Source of the DNA: Nitrospirota bacterium
GTDB taxonomy: Bacteria; Nitrospirota; Thermodesulfovibrionia; Thermodesulfovibrionales; Magnetobacteriaceae
DNA: 7,294 nt
Assembly: GCA_015233485.1 (NCBI GenBank)
Contig: JADFXO010000196.1
Span: 1-7,294, forward strand
Direction of reading: 5' to 3'
The notes below the pieces were generated by a model. That model saw only the letters and a list, made by a program, of their open reading frames with translations, was not told where the DNA came from and made no database searches. The translations under genes and the position numbers were made by a program. Of this stretch, positions 1 to 5,567 are shown in pieces (positions within the stretch are counted from its first letter, which is position 1; every line of letters begins with the position of its first letter).

Positions 1-209
1 GTCTACTTTGGATTCTTGTGGCTTGCCGATTAACAGTCTTTCTGGCTTTTCCCTTGATGAGGGGGTATTGCCCTGACAACATTCGGGAAAATTGTAATAA
101 TCATGCGTGCGGTGATATAATCTGATCGTGTACTATCTATTAGTAATTATCATAACGGCACTGCTCACTTCATGCACACGGCGAAACGGGGCTTGGCACC
201 TTATAATAG

Positions 210-237
210 TTGACAGCAGCGTTTGTTGGGATATAAT
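210..237 (+). promoter_or_regulatory. Consensus sigma-70-type promoter of the NRAMP transporter gene
   Basis: TTGACA at 210-215 and TATAAT at 232-237 are both perfect hexamers separated by 16 bp. Transcription would be expected to begin about 7 nt beyond the -10 box, at about 243-245, which is the ATG of the transporter. The mRNA would then be leaderless or nearly so, which agrees with the lack of a good Shine-Dalgarno sequence (only TTGGG at 226-230). Other candidates upstream are a lone TATAAT at 202-207, which would give a leadered transcript, and a weaker TTGTAA-N18-TATAAT at 92-121. No recognisable MntR, Fur or riboswitch signature was found. The start of transcription is inferred from spacing only. 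Confidence 0.55.
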
Positions 238-242
238 TGAAA

Positions 243-1493
243 ATGGCCGACGATAATATCCCACTGCCAAGCGGCAGATTACCTAAGACATTTGAGATTC
301 TAAGATATATCGGCCCGGGACTCTTTGTCACCGTAGGGTTTATAGACCCAGGCAACTGGGCGACAAACATGGCGGCAGGCGCTGCTTATGGATACAAACT
401 CCTATGGGTAGTAACGCTCTCTACGGTAATGCTTATCGTGCTCCAACACAACGCAGCGCACCTGGGGATAGCAACCGGCCTCTGCATAGCCGAAGGGGCG
501 GGAAAATATTTTAAACGGCTGACGGCCTCTTTATTTATTGGAACTGCGATGCTGGCCGCCGTGGCAACCGCCCTGGCCGAGGTGCTGGGGGCGGCAGTTG
601 GCCTTCAGATGCTCTTTAAAATTCCAATTGCAGCCGGGGCTGTAATCACGTCGGCATTTGCGGCAGCGATGCTTCTGTCCAACAGTTATAAGAGACTAGA
701 GGCGTGGATCATCGGGTTTGTCGCGATAATCGGCGTTTCGTTTTTATTTGAGCTTGCCGTCGTAGATATAAAGTGGGGCGAGGTGTTGAAGGGATGTTTT
801 ATACCGCAGTTTCCCACCGGATCAATTACGGTTATCATGGGTGTGTTGGGGGCGGTTGTGATGCCGCATAATCTGTTTCTGCACTCTGAGGTGATTCAGA
901 GCCGGAAGTGGAATCTCCAGGGGGACGAGGTAATTAATAAGCAGTTAAAATATGAATTCATGGACACAATGACGGCAATGGTAATCGGCTGGGTAATCAA
1001 CGGCGCTATGATAGTGGTAGCGGCAAGCGTATTTTATAGCCGCGGGATTGCCGTAACAGAGCTTCCTCAGGCTCAGGCAGTGCTGAGGCCGATTGCTGGC
1101 AATGCCGCCGCGGTAATATTTGCACTGGCGCTGTTGGCCGCCGGCCTTGCCTCTTCGATTACGGCGGCGATGGCGGGAGGGAGCATTTTATCAGGGCTGT
1201 ATCAAAAACCCCTTGAAATCACAGACAAACACACGCGCGTTGGTATAGGTATTACACTACTTGGGGGCTTGTTTTTGATATTCATGTTGAATGACCCGTT
1301 TAAGGGCCTGCTATGGAGCCAGATAGCCCTTAGTGTTCAACTGCCCTGGACGATTTTTGGCCTCATCTACCTAACCTCGTCAAAAAAGGTAATGGGAAAA
1401 TATGCAAACTCAACAAGAAACAAGATTTCACTCTTTCTTATGGCGGCAATTGTAACCATTCTGAACATACTACTTATTATTGATAGCATATAA
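243..1493 (+). CDS. mntH: NRAMP-family divalent metal (Mn2+/Fe2+) transporter, MntH-like
   Basis: This is a polytopic inner-membrane protein of the NRAMP family, which imports Mn2+ or Fe2+ with protons. The two signature metal-binding stretches are intact: DPGN in the first membrane segment (residues 35-38, counting from the ATG at 243), and MPHN followed by LFLHS in the sixth (207-210). D35, N38 and M207 correspond to the family's metal-coordinating side chains. At 416 residues with many hydrophobic segments it matches the usual length of bacterial MntH. The frame opens with a TTG at 237, two codons upstream, directly after an in-frame TAA; I prefer the ATG at 243 because the promoter -10 box overlaps the TTG. 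The gene stands alone on the + strand, convergent with the desaturase. The family is secure; Mn2+ rather than Fe2+ as main substrate is inferred from MntH relatives and from the oxidative-defence neighbours. Confidence 0.93.
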   Translation: MADDNIPLPSGRLPKTFEILRYIGPGLFVTVGFIDPGNWATNMAAGAAYGYKLLWVVTLSTVMLIVLQHNAAHLGIATGLCIAEGAGKYFKRLTASLFIGTAMLAAVATALAEVLGAAVGLQMLFKIPIAAGAVITSAFAAAMLLSNSYKRLEAWIIGFVAIIGVSFLFELAVVDIKWGEVLKGCFIPQFPTGSITVIMGVLGAVVMPHNLFLHSEVIQSRKWNLQGDEVINKQLKYEFMDTMTAMVIGWVINGAMIVVAASVFYSRGIAVTELPQAQAVLRPIAGNAAAVIFALALLAAGLASSITAAMAGGSILSGLYQKPLEITDKHTRVGIGITLLGGLFLIFMLNDPFKGLLWSQIALSVQLPWTIFGLIYLTSSKKVMGKYANSTRNKISLFLMAAIVTILNILLIIDSI

Positions 1494-1637
1494 TACTAAG
1501 TGGCGTTCATAGAAACAATAAGATTTTTTTAGGGAGATAAAACTTCAGATTACAAATAAACGTGAAACCTATTTTATTCTGCTGATAGAAATTGAAGATC
1601 AAACAACCTGGCCTCTGGGAAAAAACTATGATACCAA

Positions 1638-3152
1638 TTAAAGGTATTTCTTACCGTCAAATCTCCATTGCTGGTTGCCGGTGTCATCCCTTATGAGAAG
1701 TTCCGATGTGATTACTGAGGATATGCAGATATTGGGCAGCCCACTCCCCGGATGTGTACCTCCACCGGTTATATAACAGTTTGAGAGTTCCTCTGATCTG
1801 TTATGTGGTCTAAAGTAAAACATCTGGTTTAAATCATGGCTCAGATTAAATACTGCCCCGTTATAAACATTGAAAGCTGTCTGCCAGTCCATTGGCGTTA
1901 CGATTTTCTCCTGTTCGATGTGTCTTTCAATGTCTTTGAGTTCGGTTTTAGCGGTGACAAAGTCAAGAACCTGCCTTCTGAAGCCGTGCTTTATCTCATT
2001 CCAATTAATGGATGTCTTGTTATTGGGTACCGGCACGAGTATATAGATTGCGGACTTTCCATGTGGGGCAAGTGTGGAATCTGTGGCCGCGGGGTTATGA
2101 ATATACACCAGAGATGACGCCGAAGGTCTCTTTGTCATCGTAATATCATCCATATATTCTTTGAAATCCTCTCCGAAAATCAAATTATGGTGGGGTATGT
2201 CGTATTGTTTATCAACGCCAAGGTATAACATAAACGTTGAGCACGAGTATTGCCGTTTCTTCAGGTTGGCGTCTGTGTACTTGTTCCTGTTTTTCAGAAG
2301 ATTTGACATGGCGTAGGCAAAGTCAGCGTTTATTATCACATAATCTGACTCTGCCTTTGTGCCGTCCTCAAGGACAATTCCAACTGCCTTTTTTCCATTT
2401 GTCAGAATGTTATTAACCCTTGCCGATGTGAAAATCCTGCCTCCATATCCTTCGACAACCTTTGCCATTGCCAGAGTTAGCTGGTTAAGTCCGCCCGTTA
2501 CGTGATGAATGCCCCACCTGTGCTCTATAAAAGAAATCAACGAATAAGCGGAAGGCGCCTGCCACGGGGACATGCCTATGTACTTTGTCTGAAATGACAT
2601 TGCAAGTCTCATCTTCTCGTTTGTAAAATATTTTTCGAGCCTGCCTCTAAGGCTGCCAGAGACATTCATCTGCGGCAGCGCCTCTATAAATGACGGCCTT
2701 AGGAAATCGGTTAAACTGTTGTAAGGGGTTTTAAAACATCGCTCTATTCGATTGAATCTATACCGCTCATCGTGCCGAAATCTAAGATAGTTTTCGGCCT
2801 GGCCGGCAAATACGCGTTTTATTTCAGATATTGTCTTTTCTGTGTCCATTGATGGATAAAACTCTGTGCCATCATCAAATCTTAGTCTGTATAACGGGTC
2901 AAGCGGTGTGATTTCAACATAATCATGGATATTTTTACCGGCTAACCTGAAAATTTCCTCTATATAATGGGGAAGCATCAGGAATGTCGGCCCTATATCA
3001 AATATATAATCGCCAAGCAGGAATCGTCCCGTCCTGCCACCCACTGTACCTCCCCTTTCATATACGGCCACCTCGTAGCCCTTGCTTAACAACAGCATCG
3101 CGGCTGCAAGGCCGCCAGGGCCTGCCCCTATAATCGCAATCTTCTTTTTCAT
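1638..3152 (-). CDS. crtI: CrtI-family phytoene desaturase-like FAD oxidoreductase
   Basis: This 504-residue protein belongs to the CrtI/CrtN carotenoid desaturase family, FAD-dependent membrane-associated enzymes that introduce double bonds into phytoene or related polyenes. The N-terminus carries the dinucleotide-binding fold with GAGPGG (residues 9-14) and the ribose-binding E32, followed by VGGRTGRF and the family block FDIGPTFLMLP. The C-terminus carries the FAD-binding signature GGGTHPGSGLP (about 463-473). Length is normal for CrtI. Its ATG at 3152 overlaps the TGA of the upstream selenoprotein gene as ATGA, so the two are very probably cotranscribed and translationally coupled. No phytoene synthase or other carotenoid gene lies in the window, so the precise substrate (phytoene, diapophytoene or a hydroxylated carotene) is undetermined; a CrtD- or CrtN-type activity remains possible. 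A weak 5-bp hairpin spans its stop codon with a T run 5 nt further on. Confidence 0.88.
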   Translation of the reverse strand: MKKKIAIIGAGPGGLAAAMLLLSKGYEVAVYERGGTVGGRTGRFLLGDYIFDIGPTFLMLPHYIEEIFRLAGKNIHDYVEITPLDPLYRLRFDDGTEFYPSMDTEKTISEIKRVFAGQAENYLRFRHDERYRFNRIERCFKTPYNSLTDFLRPSFIEALPQMNVSGSLRGRLEKYFTNEKMRLAMSFQTKYIGMSPWQAPSAYSLISFIEHRWGIHHVTGGLNQLTLAMAKVVEGYGGRIFTSARVNNILTNGKKAVGIVLEDGTKAESDYVIINADFAYAMSNLLKNRNKYTDANLKKRQYSCSTFMLYLGVDKQYDIPHHNLIFGEDFKEYMDDITMTKRPSASSLVYIHNPAATDSTLAPHGKSAIYILVPVPNNKTSINWNEIKHGFRRQVLDFVTAKTELKDIERHIEQEKIVTPMDWQTAFNVYNGAVFNLSHDLNQMFYFRPHNRSEELSNCYITGGGTHPGSGLPNICISSVITSELLIRDDTGNQQWRFDGKKYL

Positions 3153-3691
3153 ATTAGCGCTGACGCCTGCCGTACAATCTCATCAATAGACGGGTTATCC
3201 GAAATATCCCTTGCGTAATGGCAATATCGTACAACCATATCCCTGTCTATTATAAAGACTCCAGACAACTGAAAGATATCCCCCGAAGGTATGCCAGGCA
3301 GATATCCCCGTCCTAATGCGCCAAGCCCGCGCATAATAGTCTTTGGCGACACTATACCTGTTATGCCTGCCTCAATAAGTCCATATGCCTTATAGAGGAC
3401 TTTTCGCGGGTCGCAAATAATAACAAAAGAGGGCGAGTAATTCTTACGAAATGCCTCCGCCTGTTTTGGAGTGCCCATCCCCACGAGGATTATCTTTATC
3501 CCAAGCCCTTCAAGCCGGTCTTTTTCTCTGTGCAACTGCACAGCAAGCTCTTTGCAAAACGGTCAGCCGAAGTGGCGCAAAAAAACAAGAAGCGTATTAC
3601 CCTGCCGCAACAGGCCGCTAAGGCTGGCTTCACTTCCATCTGAAAGATGTACCCTTGCGTCCGTTGCCATATCCCCTGTTTTTATCATCAT
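3149..3691 (-). CDS. Selenocysteine-containing peroxiredoxin-like (AhpC/TSA-type) protein, UxxC
   Basis: The gene encodes a 180-residue thioredoxin-fold protein of the AhpC/TSA, PRXL2-like group, with in-frame UGA codon 43 read as selenocysteine. Before the UGA the frame reads VHLSDGSEASLSGLL then LLVFLRHFG; after it PFCKELAVQL. Together these form the family motif FLRHFG-C-PFC with U43 replacing the first cysteine and C46 as its partner. Downstream blocks IILVGMGTPKQAEAF, DPRKVLYKAYGL, the strand GVFIIDRDMVVRYCHY and the DNPSIDEIV tail are also typical. Start: ATG at 3691, 6 nt from AAGGAG (3698-3703); a second ATG at 3688 is possible. A SECIS-like hairpin lies at 3528-3543. A possible promoter is TTGTCA-N16-TACGAT (3708-3735), downstream of the catalase terminator. 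The gene overlaps crtI by ATGA. A cytoplasmic thiol/selenol reductase or peroxidase role is inferred. Without Sec decoding only a GTG-initiated fragment (3541-3149) lacking the active site would be seen. UGA serves as a normal stop for this gene and two others here. Confidence 0.9.
3528..3543 (-). promoter_or_regulatory. Bacterial SECIS hairpin
   Basis: On the mRNA strand CUGUGC-AGUU-GCACAG forms a perfect 6-bp stem (extendable by an A-U pair) closing a 4-nt loop. The loop begins 25 nt after the UGA, within the roughly 16-37 nt window described for bacterial SECIS elements, and has a G as its second base followed by U, as expected for SelB recognition. It lies inside the coding sequence, over codons for residues 50-55. 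No selB, selA or selC gene is in this window, so the decoding machinery must be encoded elsewhere. Confidence 0.78.
3563..3565 (-). other. In-frame UGA selenocysteine codon
   Basis: The triplet TCA on the + strand is TGA in the gene's frame, between GGC (Gly42) and CCG (Pro44). It sits at the conserved first cysteine of the peroxiredoxin-like CxxC motif, giving U-P-F-C. A TGC-to-TGA loss at exactly this residue, with the frame open for 42 codons before and 137 after, is what a true Sec codon looks like and is unlikely for a random nonsense mutation. Confidence 0.88.
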
Positions 3692-3707
3692 TTCTTTCTC
3701 CTTATGT

Positions 3708-3735
3708 ATCGTAATTTTAATCAAGCCTCTGACAA
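3708..3735 (-). promoter_or_regulatory. Candidate promoter of the selenoprotein-crtI operon
   Basis: On the - strand TTGTCA (3735-3730) is followed after 16 bp by TACGAT (3713-3708), each close to consensus, and the transcript would retain the AAGGAG at 3703-3698. An overlapping alternative is TTGACC (3743-3738) with TTAAAA (3720-3715) at 17 bp. The position just past the catalase terminator makes a separate promoter plausible, but read-through from katA is not excluded. Confidence 0.35.
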
Positions 3736-3750
3736 CAGGTCAAGTGAAGC

Positions 3751-3776
3751 GAAAAGGGACGGTGTTCACCCGTCCC
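3751..3776 (-). terminator. Intrinsic terminator of the catalase gene
   Basis: On the - strand GGGACGG (3776-3770), a 7-nt loop and CCGTCCC (3762-3756) form a perfect GC-rich 7-bp stem followed immediately by TTTTC. It begins 12 nt beyond the katA stop codon. It probably separates katA from the selenoprotein operon, although the U tract is short (4) and some read-through is possible. Confidence 0.8.
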
Positions 3777-3788
3777 ATGGCATCTCAT

Positions 3789-5249
3789 CTATTTCGGCAC
3801 TTCGCTCATAGGGATACCTGCCGCCTTTGCCACTCCTTCACCATACGCCTTATCTGCCCTCAGACAGTTGACAATATGGCGGATTTTTATTTCTCTGGGG
3901 GCATCTCCCATTGCACGCGCTGTATTTTCAAACAAAGCCTTCTTCTGCTCAGCGTTCATTATATTAAACAACTTACCAGGCTGGTAGTAGTAATCATCGT
4001 CTGTGCGATGGTCCCAGTGGTTGGCGGCACCATCTAACCCAAGCGCAGGTTCCGCAAACTCCTCCTGTTGCTGCCACTGCCCATAACTATTGGGTTCATA
4101 GCCGATGGTACTGCCGTGATTGCCATCTACACGCATGGCTCCATCTCTATGATAATTGTGGACAGGACAACGTGGCGCATTGACTGGGATGAGGTGGTGA
4201 TTTACTCCAAGCCGGTAGCGCTGAGCGTCGCTATATGCGAATAAGCGGCCTTGCAGCATCTTATCCGGTGAAAAACCTATGCCGGGTACTATGTTAGCCG
4301 GGTTGAAGGCTGACTGTTCAACCTCGGCAAAATAGTTCTCAGGGTTTTTATTCAGTTCCATTACGCCTGCTTCGATAAGTGGATAGTCTTTATGAAGCCA
4401 CACCCTGGTACGATCAAAGGGATTATATGGACACGTGGCAGCTTCTTTTTCCGGCATCACCTGGATGTGCAGTGTCCATTTGGGAAAGTCCTTATTTTCA
4501 ATACTTTCGTACAGGTCTTTCTGATGGCTCTCACGGTCTTTGGCAATGATGGCCTCTGCCTCCGCGTCTGTCAGGTTCTTAATGCCCTGCTGTGAGGTGA
4601 AGTGAAACTTTACCCAGTGTCTCTCATTTTTAGCATTATACATGCTGAAGGTATGGCTGCCAAAGCCGTGCATATGGCGATAGGTTGCAGGAATACCCCT
4701 GTCACTCATAACTATTGTGGTCTGGTGTAGTGCTTCTGGCAGTGACGTCCAAAAATCCCAATTGTTCTTAGCGCTGCGCATATTAGTACGAGGGTCACGT
4801 TTTACCGCATGGTTCAGATCAGGGAATTTAAGAGGATCACGCAAGAAAAATACCGGCGTGTTATTACCCACGATGTCCCAGTTGCCTTCCTCTGTATAGA
4901 ACTTCACGGCAAAGCCACGAATATCTCGCTCCGCATCAGCAGCGCCACGTTCCCCTGCCACTGTGGAAAACCTGACGAAGAGTTCTGTCTTCTTACCGAT
5001 TTCAGAAAAAATCTTCGCCCTGGTGTATTTCGTTATGTCATGGGTTACGGTGAAAGTCCCGTATGCACCTGAACCCTTTGCGTGCATTCTCCTCTCCGGG
5101 ATAACCTCCCTATCGAAGTGGGCAAGTTTTTCTAAGAACCACACGTCCTGTAACAGCATTGGGCCGCGTGGCCCTGCGGTCATAACGTTCTGATTGTCGG
5201 CAACAGGTGCCCCTGAGTTGGTTGTCAATTTCTTGTCTTTGTCTTCCAT
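3789..5249 (-). CDS. katA: Monofunctional haem catalase, small-subunit (KatA) type
   Basis: The product breaks down hydrogen peroxide to water and oxygen. At 486 residues it has the length of small-subunit clade 3 catalases and lacks the C-terminal flavodoxin-like domain of large-subunit enzymes. The distal haem pocket is intact: H56 in RRMHAKGSGAYGTF and N129 in DIVGNNTPVFF. The proximal haem-ligand tyrosine is Y339 in RLFAYSDAQRYRLG. No signal peptide is evident, so it is cytoplasmic. The ATG at 5249 is preceded 6 nt upstream by AAGGAGG (5262-5256), a very strong Shine-Dalgarno sequence. The stop is TAG, followed by a clear intrinsic terminator. The upstream region contains a dyad (TGTAT-N4-ATACA, 5304-5317) and, from 5335, a MITE-like element carrying a candidate outward promoter. 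The neighbouring peroxiredoxin-like selenoprotein and metal transporter fit a peroxide-defence role. Confidence 0.97.
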   Translation of the reverse strand: MEDKDKKLTTNSGAPVADNQNVMTAGPRGPMLLQDVWFLEKLAHFDREVIPERRMHAKGSGAYGTFTVTHDITKYTRAKIFSEIGKKTELFVRFSTVAGERGAADAERDIRGFAVKFYTEEGNWDIVGNNTPVFFLRDPLKFPDLNHAVKRDPRTNMRSAKNNWDFWTSLPEALHQTTIVMSDRGIPATYRHMHGFGSHTFSMYNAKNERHWVKFHFTSQQGIKNLTDAEAEAIIAKDRESHQKDLYESIENKDFPKWTLHIQVMPEKEAATCPYNPFDRTRVWLHKDYPLIEAGVMELNKNPENYFAEVEQSAFNPANIVPGIGFSPDKMLQGRLFAYSDAQRYRLGVNHHLIPVNAPRCPVHNYHRDGAMRVDGNHGSTIGYEPNSYGQWQQQEEFAEPALGLDGAANHWDHRTDDDYYYQPGKLFNIMNAEQKKALFENTARAMGDAPREIKIRHIVNCLRADKAYGEGVAKAAGIPMSEVPK

Positions 5250-5303
5250 TTTAATCCTCCTTTTTTGCTTTACGAAGTTCCAAATATTTTACTCTGTCCC
5301 TTA

Positions 5304-5317
5304 TGTATAAAAATACA
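5304..5317. promoter_or_regulatory. Short dyad upstream of katA, possible operator
   Basis: TGTAT and ATACA flank four A residues, 55 bp upstream of the katA start codon. A repressor such as PerR or Fur is commonly found upstream of catalase genes, but this dyad does not match their known boxes well, and AT-rich dyads this short arise by chance. Confidence 0.2.
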
Positions 5318-5324
5318 AGTTACA

Positions 5325-5334
5325 TATCACCACC
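5325..5334 (+). repeat. Left target-site duplication of the MITE
   Basis: TATCACCACC, identical to the copy at 5558-5567 and directly abutting the left inverted repeat. It lies 75 bp upstream of the katA start and represents the pre-insertion sequence following the cytochrome gene. Confidence 0.8.
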
Positions 5335-5346
5335 CAGGGCAAACGC

Positions 5347-5376
5347 ATTAGAAATTGTCTCCCTTATTTCTGTCAC
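5347..5376 (-). promoter_or_regulatory. Candidate outward promoter in the MITE, facing katA
   Basis: On the - strand GTGACA (5376-5371) and TCTAAT (5352-5347) each match the sigma-70 hexamers at five of six positions, with an 18-bp spacer. The -10 box lies partly in the terminal inverted repeat and transcription would start near 5340, giving katA a leader of about 90 nt. No clearly better promoter was seen between the element and the katA start. Confidence 0.35.
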
Positions 5377-5393
5377 CTCCCTTATTTTTGTCA
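5359..5393 (+). repeat. Tandem 17-bp motif inside the MITE
   Basis: CTCCCTTATTTCTGTCA (5359-5375) is repeated with one mismatch at 5377-5393, one base apart. The second copy runs into the 24-bp inverted-repeat arm. On the - strand each copy contains a purine-rich AAGGGAG followed by no sizeable frame. Confidence 0.7.
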
Positions 5394-5413
5394 TTCCGGC
5401 TTGTCCGGAATCT
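5390..5413 (+). repeat. Left arm of internal 24-bp palindromic repeat
   Basis: This arm pairs with 5466-5489 at 23 of 24 positions around a 52-nt spacer. It is itself a hairpin, ATTCCGG-CTTGT-CCGGAAT. Sequences of the GTCATTCCGG...CCGGAAT type resemble short dispersed intergenic palindromes seen in many environmental bacterial genomes, so this may be a repeat family in its own right nested in the element. Confidence 0.75.
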
Positions 5414-5465
5414 GTCCTTATGTCTCAGAATATGCACAATCATCATGAAACTCCCACTAAAGGGA

Positions 5466-5489
5466 AGATTCCAGACAAGCCGGAATGAC
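5466..5489 (-). repeat. Right arm of internal 24-bp palindromic repeat
   Basis: Inverted copy of 5390-5413 with a single mismatch. The core AAGCCGGAATGA (5477-5488) occurs again directly repeated at 5501-5512, giving three copies of the core in the element. In RNA the two arms could form a long stem, which might act as a terminator or stabiliser for the cytochrome transcript. Confidence 0.75.
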
Positions 5490-5557
5490 GGAAAGGGACA
5501 AAGCCGGAATGATTGCATAGGTATCTCCCGCTTTATTTTTCAAATGCGTTTGCCCTG

Positions 5558-5567
5558 TATCACCACC
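5558..5567 (+). repeat. Right target-site duplication of the MITE
   Basis: TATCACCACC directly abuts the right inverted repeat. On the - strand it encodes the last two Trp codons and the TGA stop of the cytochrome gene, so the element inserted at the very end of that gene without altering its protein. Confidence 0.8.

Larger units (their letters stand above)
5335..5557. mobile_element. MITE-like non-autonomous insertion element, 223 bp
   Basis: The ends are perfect 15-bp terminal inverted repeats, CAGGGCAAACGCATT at 5335-5349 and its complement at 5543-5557, with similarity extending to about 20 bp with one mismatch at the first extra base. Identical 10-bp direct repeats TATCACCACC lie immediately outside each end (5325-5334 and 5558-5567), as left by a transposase-mediated insertion. 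There is no transposase-sized frame inside. The interior holds a 24-bp inverted repeat pair with one mismatch and a 17-bp tandem motif. The terminal CAGGG and 10-bp duplication may point to an ISAs1-like or IS4-like source transposase, but the family is not established. It lies between the cytochrome stop codon and the katA promoter region. Confidence 0.82.

Noticed and set aside
1..126. Short open frames running in from the left edge
   Set aside because: The readings end at TAA (31-33) or TGA (73-75 and 123-125), are at most about 40 codons and match nothing recognisable; the edge prevents a decision.
1494..1637. Terminators in the convergent gap between the transporter and crtI
   Set aside because: The T run at 1525-1531 has no stem before it, and the ATACC/GGTAT hairpin at the crtI stop is only 5 bp with its T run 5 nt away; neither meets a reasonable standard.
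3149..3541. A 130-residue protein beginning with GTG at 3541
   Set aside because: It lacks the redox motif and has no ribosome binding site; the frame continues upstream through a UGA to the real ATG at 3691 with family-like sequence.
3563..3565. Nonsense mutation or general reading of UGA as an amino acid
   Set aside because: The UGA sits exactly at the conserved Cys with a SECIS-like hairpin after it, and UGA ends three other frames normally here, so neither a random mutation nor a changed code is the simplest explanation.
3471..4037. 188-codon open frame on the + strand
   Set aside because: It runs antisense to the selenoprotein gene, the terminator and the end of katA; its composition is that of a shadow frame and it resembles no family.
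5302..5349. 15-codon frame on the - strand starting in the left inverted repeat after AAGGGAG
   Set aside because: Too short, crosses the element boundary and target duplication, and has no sign of selection; a chance frame.
5390..5512. CRISPR array
   Set aside because: The repeats are inverted and nested within a MITE, with unequal spacing and only three core copies; there are no regular spacers.
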